Below are positions 12,101-20,999 of a DNA stretch of 64,000 nt, piece by piece. The notes beneath the pieces were generated by a model that saw nothing but the letters and a program-made list of their open reading frames with translations, was not told the origin of the DNA and ran no database searches. The first letter of the stretch is position 1. Each line of letters starts with the position of its first letter. The translations under genes and the position numbers were made by a program. The stretch lies in assembly GCA_025618425.1 (NCBI GenBank), contig CM046847.1, positions 2,638,259 through 2,702,258 on the forward strand. The letters are read 5' to 3'. This stretch comes from Heliocidaris tuberculata. Its lineage: Eukaryota; Echinodermata; Echinoidea; Camarodonta; Echinometridae.

Positions 12101-15100
12101 TTTATTATTTATTATTCATTATTTATTATTCATTATTTATTATTTATTATTTATTATTTATTATTCATTATCTATTTTTTATTACTTGTTATTTATCATT
12201 TATTATTTATTATTCATATTACGGCAGAACTGAATAATGCATGCGATATACAATATCAACCATATAATGTAGGTTCATAATTATTGCAGTTACCATGGAT
12301 ACAAGTTCAAAGTGATCGTAAATATTCTTCATATTCGTGTAATTTATATGGTGATGGATGGAATGTGGTATATGTTCTTAGTAGGTATAGGTCGTGTTCA
12401 GATGGACAATACCTCTGTGGTTGTATACTTGCTTCAGTTATCTTGCACATTCTTCCTTTTAAACAGTACTCATGATACTCCATAAGGCTAAAAGTTATTT
12501 GAGTACTTTAAAACATGGGAGAATAAAATACAGGAAGAACATTTAGTGTTAATTTTTGTTCTCCACATGCACTGGTATCTTAAGCATTAAATATTTTATG
12601 TCTGCAGAATTGGAACATATATAGCCTGTAAGAAAATCGAAGAAAACTCTATGAACTTTTTCCCCTTTGCTTGGTTGTTGGAAAATTTTCAGCTAACTTG
12701 TCGGCAAATTTGATGCGATACACCTAATGGTTTATAGCGACGCCCCCGTTTTCACTAAAAGCCAATGAAATTATCTTTAATCCAGCTTGGAATTTGGTTG
12801 GGTTTTTTTTATTATGAAACTTCATGGACATTGACATCAATATTTTGTTTTACAATACAAAGCTTAAACACATCGGAAACCTTCAGACCAACATGTTTGC
12901 CATCGGCGTCATTCCCCGACGAGCTATTCCAAGACACATCCAAACCCCTTCCTAAAATCCTACTCGTTCGGCTTCCGACCTACCCCGAGACCGAGCTCAT
13001 GCGACTGATCATGAAAGGTTGCCGAGTCATTCCGAAGAGTAAAGGTCAGCTCGTCTTGTGGAATTCGGCTATCAACTTCAAACTGAATGAATTCTGGCGA
13101 GAGAAGGGTCTCGAACTTAAAATGTCATCAGGTAAAACAAACTTCTTGTAATTGATAATATCTTAATGCTATTCTCGATTTCGTAAGATTTATTTTGTTT
13201 TAGATGATACTTACTATTGATTGGTTGGTGCAGATGAGTGATGCTATGCCAGGGATGATCGACGTAATGTATAACTCATCAAGATGAGATTACTATTTCC
13301 TCATTATGGTCATGATTGTCCAGACACCTCCATACAGTGTGAAATAGGGATTGCATACAACTTGAAAGGATATACAGAGAGTGATTTAAAGAAAGAGACA
13401 GAGAGATAGAGAGAGAGAGAGAAGTTAGAGAGACAACAAGACAGATTAAAATGTCAAAACCGCTTCTATTCTTTTAAGTTCTTACTTTCCTCGATTAGAT
13501 TTTCAATCGAAATACGGACCATGAACTTAATCAAAATATTCTAAACATGTACGTTCATTTAAAAACAATCCAAGCATCAATGAACTATTGTGAAGTTTGG
13601 AAAAGGGCGCCAGCTATTTTTCCTTCTCCTTCCACACGGTTCTTTATTAATAAACAAACTCAACAAATGCAATCATAGAAAATCAGCAACCAGGACCATG
13701 AATACAACAGTACATAGAGGCATTAAAATTAACCTTCAATGAACTTCGCGGCCCAAAACTTAAAGAGAGAAAAAAAATATAATTCAATACATAGTATTCA
13801 AGCAATGGATATTGAATTAGTAATCATCTTATGTTATCACAACACCAAATGTCAAAATGTTTCTGAATTGGTATATCTTTGAAGGACATTTTGTATATTT
13901 CCATTTTTATATTAACAGGTAACATGTGCATTTTTCTCAAGCCTAAAGTCAGAGAGAAAAAAAGAGAAGAACTACAAAAGATTTTTTATGATACAAGTGA
14001 TATAAGCAATACATAATGAATTAGTTATCATTTTACGTTGTCACACCGCCATCTATTGCTGATAATACAACTTGTTCCAAATCATCTTTGTATCTTTGTG
14101 ATCAGATAATGCATTTGGTTCATTATTCCTCAGGTTCGTTATCCCATTAAAACATTTCTCTGAAAGTTCGTTTTTATCACAAGATTCGTTATTCCAAGGA
14201 TTTGTGACAACTGAACTTTATTCATTTAAAAAAAAATTAATGAAGTCCATTCGCGCTAGGATATAAAGGTTCAAAATTTGCACCGCAGACGGTACAAAAA
14301 AAGAAACACTAAAATGAGATGAAAATTTGAATCTTACATGATTTCTTTTTTACACATTGCACCCGACGATATGCAAGTATTCACCCTCAGTCTGATGACC
14401 ATGCAAGGGTACGAAAGTGAACCGAAGTAGGTGCAAATGTGCGCTTTTATGGCAGCATCTTTTAGTTGAACCCTATAAGGGGCAGTGGCGCAAATCCATT
14501 TTAGTATTCGGGGGGGGGGGGGGGGGGGACATTCGCCTCCAAAATTCTCTGACGAGCAAAAAAAAAAAAAGGAAAAAAAAAAAAGGTTATTCAACAAGGT
14601 GGGGGGGGGGGCATTCGCCTCCAAAATTCTCTTACAACCAAAAAAAAAAAAAAAAAAAAAGGGTTATTCAAAAGGGTGGGGGGGGGGGGGGTCATTCGCC
14701 TATCTTCAAAAAGGTGGGGGGGGGGGGGGACATGTCCCCCTGTTCCCCCGGGATTTGCGCCCATGATAAGGGGTTCACGAATTACACTCTTATAGCCCAG
14801 TCACACCAACGAAACCGACACAAGACCGATAACAAACCCAACAAAAGTTAACATTACCACTAATGGCCAAGAATCGATCGGTTTGGAATCGGTGTTGAGT
14901 CGGTTTGGCGGTGTGACTCAAGCCCACCGCACTTTGTACGATCCGAATCCGATGCGATTTTTGAAGAAATCACAATTGCATTGGATATAGAAATTCAGAA
15001 AAATATAATCTTCCTGATTTAGGTTCTACATAATGATATGAATACTAAAATCGAAATTTTGATCCATTGTAAGCCTTCTAGTTGAAGTAAAGGCCGAATC

Positions 15101-15922
15101 GGCTTCAAATCGTAGGCAATCGCACGAATGATCTGACGTCACTACGATTCGGAGCCGATTTTGGCTTTTCTTCCAACAAGGAGGCTTCAAATTCTCTGAA
15201 ATTTCGATTTTTATATATTCATATTACTATTCAGAACCTCATTCATTAAGATTTTACGTGTTATAATGTTCCTATCAAATGCTACTGCGAATTCGTTTAA
15301 AATCGGATCGCAGGCAGATCGTATAGTGTTCGGTTGGCTTTAGGTTAGAGGATGCTGCCACTCTTCTGGGGAGCGTTTCATCAAGCATTTTGTCAGTGAT
15401 TTTTACCGACAAATTTGCTCTCAGCCAATCAGATGCAAGGATTTCAGTAGCTTATAACAGTTGTCGGATAAAAATCACTGACAAAACGCTTGATGAAACG
15501 CTCCCCTGGGGAGCATTTCATGAAAGGACTTGTCAGATATTTTATCCGACAAATTTGCTCTCAGCCAATCAGATGCAAGGATTTCAGTAGCTTATAACAG
15601 TTGTCGGATAAAATATCCGACAACTTCCTTTCATGAAACGCTCCCCTGATCTTGAGTGCAGATTTGAAACCTTTTGTATGTTATCTTTTCAGGTTTCTTC
15701 TCCATTACCATGGCTCTCCACCTATGTCAGGAGATACATGTCTTCGGATTCTGGCCTTTCAGTCTCTCACCCGAGCGTATGTCCGTCTCCTATCACTACC
15801 ACGATCTCCTGATTACCAAGAAGATCATTCACAACTTCGTCGAGGAGTTCGATCTCCTGCTGAGGCTTCATGAACACGGGATCATTAAACTTCACGTCGA
15901 TGAATGCGCCATGGAAAGGTGA
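3983..15922 (+). CDS. ST8SIA-like: ST8Sia-family alpha-2,8-sialyltransferase, complete 7-exon gene
   Basis: Joined exons 3983-4143, 6252-6482, 8659-8806, 10972-11084, 11510-11605, 12863-13131 and 15693-15922 give one open frame of 415 residues; every junction is GT-AG and phase-compatible. Seen: a short cytoplasmic N-terminus, a TM anchor at about residues 13-35, a stem with an NSS sequon, then sialyl motif L (TCSVVGSSGIL...CGKLID...FVFR, about 191-218), motif S (LCQEIHVFGFWPF, 350-362), motif III (YHYHD, 373-377) and motif VS (His386 to Glu391). The four cysteines expected for the two family disulfides are present (192, 206, 351, 411). Known for the family: Golgi type II enzymes that transfer sialic acid from CMP-sialic acid to terminal sialic acid in alpha-2,8 linkage. 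FGFWPF and YHYHD separate it from ST3Gal and ST6Gal. Odd: the usual RCN of motif L is RMNN. Which ST8Sia subgroup it belongs to, and its acceptor, cannot be told from sequence alone. Confidence 0.93.
4103..4108 (+). promoter_or_regulatory. Out-of-phase cryptic splice donor in sialyltransferase exon 1
   Basis: GTGAGT, a better donor consensus than the in-phase GTCAGT 41 bp downstream. Splicing here to 6252 would read six codons of exon 2 and reach TAA, giving a TM stub with no catalytic domain. Confidence 0.5.
6252..6482 (+). CDS. ST8SIA-like: Sialyltransferase exon 2: luminal stem
   Basis: Acceptor is a pyrimidine-rich tract ending TTTGCAG; donor is AG|GTAAAT. It encodes a charged, proline- and aspartate-rich stem (residues 54-131), then NSSSWRF with an N-glycosylation sequon, then VLKLR, which resembles the W-F...LR segment before the catalytic domain in ST8Sia enzymes. 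Only one frame is open, and it agrees with exons 1 and 3. Confidence 0.9.
6655..6875. mobile_element. Element with ACACCCCCC and CAGTGGCGTACCCAG-type ends
   Basis: G-run, then two copies of a ~100-bp unit containing CACCCCCC(C)TTTA...ATAACTTTTTTT, ending AAATCCTGGGTACGCCACTG. This end sequence recurs in variants at 10200 and 36360 (CCGCCA(A/C)T). In sialyltransferase intron 2. Confidence 0.5.
8659..8806 (+). CDS. ST8SIA-like: Sialyltransferase exon 3: start of catalytic region
   Basis: Acceptor CACTACAG. Encodes residues 131-180: KQIGDYL, NNSS sequon, LFYKILPK, LVHDLWVQLPK. The final HDL-LP segment matches in position the HDL-LLPE region that precedes motif L in ST8Sia proteins, and with this junction the spacing to RRYKTC is the same as I recall for vertebrate members. 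The donor GTACCG is weak but is the only one that keeps phase 0 with exon 4. Confidence 0.88.
9145..9178. repeat. (TA)n microsatellite
   Basis: About 17 TA units in sialyltransferase intron 3. A short ATC-rich patch follows at 9440-9478. Confidence 0.9.
10972..11084 (+). CDS. ST8SIA-like: Sialyltransferase exon 4: sialyl motif L
   Basis: Acceptor TTTCGCAG, donor AG|GTGAGG. Encodes residues 181-218: RRYKTCSVVGSSGILTGRKC, then GKLIDSTDFVFR. This is the N-terminal two thirds of motif L, which contacts CMP-sialic acid, with two of the four structural cysteines (192, 206). Confidence 0.95.
11510..11605 (+). CDS. ST8SIA-like: Sialyltransferase exon 5: end of motif L
   Basis: Acceptor ACTTGTAAG, donor AG|GTCAGT. 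Encodes MNNAPTSDEFVADVGKRTNQ and then MSETGKSLAKM. APT..F..DVG(K/R)T is the expected end of motif L. The residue after the Arg shared with exon 4 is Met, not the Cys typical of ST8Sia (RCN); RMN-AP is closer to what I recall of ST3Gal enzymes. Confidence 0.92.
11952..12220. repeat. TATTTAT-type AT-rich minisatellite
   Basis: About 270 bp of ATTTATT/ATTATTT heptamer-like units with scattered changes, in sialyltransferase intron 5. Just before it lies a GA-rich tract (11840-11950). Confidence 0.9.
12863..13131 (+). CDS. ST8SIA-like: Sialyltransferase exon 6: variable middle of catalytic domain
   Basis: Encodes residues 250-340, including PKILLVRLPTYPETELMRLI, a Gly-Cys-Arg-Val-Ile turn and a segment ending KGLELKMSSG before the donor G|GTAAAA. 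Two acceptors keep the frame: AAAG before 12863 and TTCAG before 12887, differing by 24 nt (eight residues). The first AG is used here; the second has the better CAG but a purine-rich upstream tract. An exon extending further left would read into the intron. Confidence 0.85.
14470..14765. mobile_element. G-run/A-run element with three tandem ~95-bp units
   Basis: GGGCAGTGGCGCAAAT at the left and GGGATTTGCGCCCATGAT at the right are inverted ends. Inside are three units of ATTCGCCTCCAAAATTCTCT, an A-run, GGGTTATTCAA and a G-run. Poly-G and poly-A tracts are prone to assembly error. Confidence 0.6.
14794..14920. mobile_element. Short palindromic element with AGCCCAGTCACACCAA ends
   Basis: Starts AGCCCAGTCACACCAACGAA and ends GGTTTGGCGGTGTGACTCA; an internal ATGGCCAAGAATCGATCGG. 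Related half-copies are visible at 19157-19240 (GGTTTGGCGGTGTGACTCA) and 55845-55922 (ATTGGTGTGACTGGGATG). Directly abuts the MITE at 14921. Confidence 0.6.
14921..15341. mobile_element. MITE with AGCCCACCGCAC termini, copy 1
   Basis: About 420 bp with inverted ends AGCCCACCGCACTTTGTACG and GTATAGTGTTCGGTTGGCTT. Internally palindromic segments AATCGGCTTCAAATCGTAGG and GACGTCACTACGATTCGGAG match the element at 30733. Non-coding; in sialyltransferase intron 6. Confidence 0.75.
15368..15506. mobile_element. Palindromic hairpin element, first of a tandem pair
   Basis: 139 bp bounded by GGGGAGCGTTTCAT and ATGAAACGCTCCCC. The arms are complementary almost throughout and enclose a core with TCTCAGCCAATCAGATGCAA. 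It directly abuts a second element with the same core but different arms. Lies in sialyltransferase intron 6. Non-coding, MITE-like. Confidence 0.8.
15508..15646. mobile_element. Palindromic hairpin element, second of a tandem pair
   Basis: 139 bp, bounded by GGGGAGCATTTCATG and CATGAAACGCTCCCC. The core is identical to its neighbour over about 59 bp (ACAAATTTGCTCTCAGCC...), while both arms differ from the neighbour and still pair with each other. It ends 46 bp before sialyltransferase exon 7. Confidence 0.8.
15693..15922 (+). CDS. ST8SIA-like: Sialyltransferase exon 7: motifs S, III, VS and stop
   Basis: Acceptor TTATCTTTTCAG. Encodes residues 340-415: LHLCQEIHVFGFWPFS (motif S), SYHYHD (motif III), HNFVEEF (motif VS, H-x4-E) and LRLHEHGIIKL, ending DECAMER then TGA at 15920-15922. 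The C-terminal Cys411 four residues before the end matches the family, where a near-terminal Cys pairs with the CG cysteine of motif L. No upstream-strength poly(A) signal is obvious in the next few hundred bases. Confidence 0.95.
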
Positions 15923-16369
15923 TACAAGTATATTATAAGGTATTAGCTTGATTTTCAATGATTACATTTTTTTTAAATTCCCGATTTCATCAGTTTTTTT
16001 TTCTAACCTGATTGCTAAGAAAGCAAGTAGATGCTTATAGGTAAGCGACCAGGGGACCTACGACTTTAAGTCCTCTCCGAGGGACTTGGTAATCAGAGGA
16101 TTAATGCCTTTAATATCAAAGGGCACTGGCGCATCGACTTTGTTACCAACCGGAACCTCCCAGTTGACGAGACCATTGCTCACGGGCTACCTCTGAACCA
16201 TCGCGCGAATAGGAATTCACGATACCCGTTATGTAATAAGCATTGAATTGTGAAACAAGAGACATTAAATGGCCAGTAGATTCTCCTACACTATTCTAAA
16301 AATGAACAGAAATATTTGTATATCAGTGCTTGTTTACTGTCCATGAACTCACCCCTCCCCCCCCCCAAC

Positions 16370-16540
16370 TTAGCGCTCTCATCTCTCTCAGTATCTCTCT
16401 ACCCCTCTCCTACCCTTCTCCCCCAACCCCCCTCTCTCTCTCTTTCTCTCTGTGTCTTTATCTATCTCTCTTTCTATCTATCTCTTCGTCTGTCTCTGTC
16501 TCTCTGTCCCTCTCTCCCTCTCTGTGTCTCTCTCTCTGTA
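16370..16540. repeat. CT-rich low-complexity tract
   Basis: CTCTCT, CTAT and CCTCTCC blocks over 170 bp, about 450 bp after the sialyltransferase stop. Similar CT/GA tracts occur at 26200-26510, 33180-33240, 46900-47165, 48360-48510, 51960-52450, 55130-55265, 58785-58890, 61140-61275 and 61800-62060; they create long Ser/Leu-rich reading frames that are not genes. Confidence 0.9.
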
Positions 16541-17208
16541 TTGGCAAATTTCTTTTATTTCTTTATTTTATCCCTTTTTTGTTCCTCTTTCTGTTCAAAG
16601 CCATAACATCAACATACATGACCCTTTACTCAGAGAAAGTTACATTTCCCTGCTTTACTCGTGTAAAAAGAGCGACACACTTCCGTTCTCTAATAGTTGA
16701 CTTTGGGGCGAAGAAGGTTCTTCTTCTTGAAGTCATAACATCAAGCTGAAAAGCATTGCCGAATTCATTTTCAGAAAAGAAAACAAAACAATTTCAAAGC
16801 CGCAGACTTCATTCGAAGTTATCGTTGCGAAATGAAAGAATTTTTCGGCATTGAAAGTTTGTGTAATTATCAATCGTGCGGTTTATTTACCCTACTTGTC
16901 GATGAATAGCATGTACCAGCCTTTCACACGCCTCTATACACTTATTCATGAATTCATCATCGATATGCTTATCATATAACTTAAACATTATTATTAACCA
17001 TATCAGACATCTGAGCAATGCAATTTTTACATTTTATTGCCCGGCTTTGACAAGCCAACAAAATTGCGGGCCGATAACATTGTTTATTGCCCGGTTTCGA
17101 AATTCAATGGGATTTTGCGAGTTAAAAAGCGGGCAATAAACTGTATTTTTACAACATTTTCGAGTTCGCTCTTATAGATGTCTGCTTCTGTTAATAATAA
17201 TGATATGG

Positions 17209-17336
17209 ACTGGCTTCTTTCGGGGGATACAACATTAATTGCCCTCACTAGAATCGTATTGCCTGAGTCGAAGACGAGGGCAATACGATTCTAGTTCAGT
17301 CAATAAATGTTGTATCCCCCTCAAGGCCAGTCCATA
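17209..17336. repeat. Long hairpin (about 55-bp arms)
   Basis: TATGGACTGGC...GGGGGATACAACATTAATTG pairs with CAATAAATGTTGTATCCCCC...GCCAGTCCATA, and ACTAGAATCGTATTGCC pairs with GGGCAATACGATTCTAGT, across a loop of about 15 bp. Probably a MITE. Confidence 0.7.
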
Positions 17337-17377
17337 TTATATTATTATTGCTTTTGCCATATTTCAATGTGACCCCC

Positions 17378-17905
17378 CCCCGTATATCCGGAAGACTATC
17401 ACCTGGATTATCACCCCGGACAACTATTATACCTGCAGAAAAATTACCCCTAGGACAATTACCCCCTTGTACAATGACCATCAGATAACTACCCCGTACA
17501 ACTCCCCAGTTTTGCTACTTTCCTGGGATGTAGGCCAATATTACTCCTCGCTCAGGCCACTACCAAGCAGGTGAATTTCTCAGGGGGTATAGTAATTGTC
17601 CGGGGTAATTGTTGTGGGGTAGATATCGGAGGGGATTATTATCCTATGGGCGAGTTGTCCGGGGTAATTGTCACAAGCCATGGGCGGATTCAGGATTGTC
17701 TTAAAGGGGGAGGGGCCGAAATATTTTAAAACTGCGAGAGACGTCCACGATATCTAAAGGTGGCGTAACAATACCTATATGTAAAACTTTGTTTCTGAAG
17801 GGGGAGTGTGGCTGATTCCCCCCCCCCCCCCCCTTATTGGATCTGCCTATGGGAAGGAGTAGTTGTCTGGGGTAGTTATTCGGCTAAATTGTCCCAAAAT
17901 TGTTA
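17378..17905. mobile_element. Decayed foldback-type element of the same family
   Basis: Starts GTATATCCGGAAGACTA and carries scattered ACCCC-GGACAA units; further on, the reverse GGGGTAATTGTC units appear. A second palindromic insert (about 17683-17855, ends ATGGGCGGATTCAG and GATCTGCCTAT) interrupts the right arm. It is far more diverged than the two copies at 45.6 and 61.3 kb. Confidence 0.55.
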
Positions 17906-19707
17906 ATTTACCGTGGATAAATCATTCAGTAGCTTTTCATTTTTTAAAACTCCATTTCACTCCCTTTCTCAGTTCGAGTGAACTTCAGCTAGCATCATTC
18001 ATTAAAATGAGAGGTTATATTTTGACATATCATGGTTTTGAGAAATTTATGGTGCGTGTCATGCTAATATGAAAGCAGGCAATTTTGATCATCATCCTGA
18101 ATAATCATCCTGAATAAAATAACCGGCTTTGATCCCCTGATATAGATAAATGAGGTCCAATTCTTAACCTCACTCTATCAAACCCACCCCAGAAAGCGGC
18201 ATTAGAAGTCGAACAAACAAACTTTACCCCTCAGGATGTATACAATCCAGCTTTGCATTTTTCATATACAATCATACATAGAGCTCGCTTCGCTTCTATG
18301 ATTTCCAGTCGACAAGAGATTTTTGTTCTTTTTTTTTCCTCTCGCATTTTTCGTCCATTCTTCCAGTATTTATTCTATGTGCGGTCGGGAAAAGGTGAAT
18401 TAGGTGTGCGTTAGGTTATGAGGAGAGTGTGTTGATGAAGTCAACTTAGTCCTGTATTCGACATTACTGGTACCGGTCGAGTCGAGTCGAGTTGAAGTTC
18501 GTTTGCGGTGGGTGCGGCAATATAAGAAGCAAACTTGGACAACGATTATTACTGCGCTTTGACTGACATCTTTAGAAAGGATCTATTTTTTTCTTCAGTT
18601 TATATACGCGTTAATACACCGACCTACCGACCCTCAAATTGTTCTCTCAAAAAGTCCTTCCAAGTTTGGTTCAAGGTAAGGATATTTCATTACGAGGCGT
18701 AACTAAAAATATTTTGTTATGTCTTTCACCTTAATTGTCACTCACAATAATCGATGTAAGTTTTTCACTGAGAATAAACTCACAAATCTATATGCCTTTC
18801 CCAAATGTCTGGTGATAACAACTTGAACGTAAGTTTTAAATGAAACGCATAAATATATGTAACTTTTTGTTTGTTTTATTTTATAGCGAGCTCAACCATA
18901 AATGCGTAACGAATGTAGAATGTGTGTGTGTGTGTGGGGGGGGGGGGGTGTCCTCGAAATGACCGAAGTGCCCAACTTCGTCAGCCCGTTCAGTAATAGG
19001 AGGGGTGTTCAAGCCCCCTTGGCGCCCCTTTTCCTCCTCCTTTCTTTCTACCCCATTTCTGCCCTTTTCCCGCTGGCCTAGTATAAACAGAATGCATTAG
19101 GAATGATTTCAACCCTTGCATAGAAAGATTTCCCCTTCGCCGAACAAACTTTCACATTAGTCATTATCCCCTATGGCCAAAAATTGGTCGGGTTGGAGTT
19201 GGTGGGTGTGGAGTTGGTTTGGCGGTGTGACTCAGATGGGAGAGAACGAATTGTTAGTCAAGAAGTACAAAACCCTGAAGGCATCATAATAAAATTGGGC
19301 TTGCGCTTTAAGACTGGCTACGTTAACTATAGGGACTGCCAGCTATAGACCTACCTACTTCGACTCCTAACAGCTTTGAAGGTTAATGCACTGGGACAAG
19401 AATACAGAAATCGCCTCCATATCGGCTTATAATGTTGACGTACTACCTGTCCATTTGGGACAATGCTTCGTCTCACTCATGCAGAGACTAGCCTTGTGAC
19501 TTTACCACCAAACCCTTTCACTAAAGCTTTAACCCCCCCCCCCCCCGCCCTGACAGAGGAGGCCACAAGCCCATAGAAAAGTCAGTCTGATATACCTTTA
19601 TATCATATTTGATCCAGTGTAGTTTGTAATGTTCGTATTGCATATATATATTTAGTGTGGGGTGGTTGTAGTGTGGTGCAGCATACATGACATGTACCGT
19701 GCCTCCC

Positions 19708-20970
19708 CCAAAAAGTTAAGTGGGAAAAGTTCTCTCCAAATAAATATTTCAGAATATTTTCAATAAATTTTAATTTTTGTAGATAGCCTAGGGCCCTAGG
19801 GTCTCTCCTACGCAATAACACAAAAAATCTGACTAGTAATTACGTTTGAGTGATCAGAAACCACTTTTGAGAACGGGTGCAAAATTGAGATTTGACAAGA
19901 ATTGGTATTTGTTCTGGCTGGTATCAGCAAAGTTGAGAACCGTTTAAAATTAACAATTGCAAAAAGTCTCCCCAATTAAATATTTCTAAATATTTTCAGG
20001 AAATTTTCATACCTTTATGTGGATAGCTTAGGGTCTCTTCTATCAAATAGCACCAAAATATCTCACAATATTTTACGCTTGCGTGAGCAAAAGCCACTTT
20101 TGTGAAATGTTGCAAAATCCATACTTGACAAATGTTTGTTTATGTTCTGGCTGGCGCCAGCAAAGTTGAGAGTCATGAAAAGGCTTAGAAATTTTATATT
20201 CTTATCATTAAAAGACTCTTTATGAAAGATCAGACTTAGTTCACTGTATCTCCTGATATTTCCCATCAAAACTTTATTGTTGAGTGAGCAAGCAAGATGA
20301 AATTAAAAGATTGACCAAAATTAATACTTTGAAACACTCAACAAAGTAGTTAATTGCTCACTCGCTCACTCAAGCATAAGATGTTGATGGATGTGTAAGG
20401 ATATACAGAGAACAAAGCCTGTTATTTCATAAATTGTCTTTTGTTGATCAGAATATGGAGATTTCTAAGCCTTTTCATGACTCTAAGCTTGGCTAATACC
20501 AGCCAGAGCCAATATCAATTCTTGTCAAGTCTGGATTTTGCACCCTTTCACAAAATTGGCTTTAGCTCACTCAAGCGTAAAATATTGTGAGATATCTTGG
20601 TGTCTTTTGTAAACAAATTTTTAGGCATTACTCCCAGTGTTGAAGATCGTATGCTCGATCTGTAATGAAAATCACAAGTCAGAAAAAATTGGAACCAGCG
20701 GGATTTGAATCTTTCATCTACTGCTTGCCGGGCAGCGACTTATAACTGGAATCAAATACCTAAGATCCTCTCCTTTCTGACGCATTAATGTTCAACGTTC
20801 CGCCTTGGACAATAGTTAGTAAATGAAGAAGCTGAATGGGAGGAATTTTAATTTGTAAACAAATTTTTACTGTCGTGTCATTTGATAGAAGAGACCCTAA
20901 GCTATCCACAGGTATGAAAATTTCCTTTAAATATTTTGAAAAATTTATTTGGGGAGACTTTTTCCAACTG
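19708..20970. repeat. Cluster of ~240-bp repeat units, two direct and one inverted
   Basis: Units at about 19708-19960 and 19968-20195 are direct copies (AAATATTTCTAAATATTTTC, TGGATAGC(T)TAGGGTCTCT, GTTCTGGCTGG...CCAGCAAAGTTGAGA). A third at about 20455-20970 is the reverse complement (TCATGACTCTAAGCTTGGCT, TTTATTTGGGGAGACTTTTT), interrupted by the SINE at 20624. Confidence 0.7.
20624..20851 (-). mobile_element. SINE-like insertion with an 18-bp target-site duplication
   Basis: Flanked by TTTGTAAACAAATTTTTA at 20606-20623 and 20852-20869. The reverse complement contains a tRNA-like AAGATTCAAATCCCGCTGGT (B-box-like) about 45 bp after a CCAGTTATAAGTCGCTGCCC segment. The insertion splits the inverted copy of the ~240-bp repeat described at 19708. 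Confidence 0.65.
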
Positions 20971-20999
20971 TTAACTTCTTTCTGGGACGCACTGAATAT

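Larger units (their letters stand above)
15923..19700. other. Downstream of the sialyltransferase: repeats, no gene seen
   Basis: Holds the CT tract (16370), the hairpin (17209), the decayed foldback element (17378) and unique AT-rich DNA at 17905-19700. AATAAA occurs at about 17127 but too far downstream and inside repeat-like sequence to call as a poly(A) signal. Confidence 0.5.

Noticed and set aside
11755..12237. 160-residue frame
   Set aside because: Made of a GA tract and the TATTTAT minisatellite; no coding character.
14334..14851. Gly- and Pro-rich frames
   Set aside because: They are poly-G/poly-A tracts in a repeat element read in different frames.
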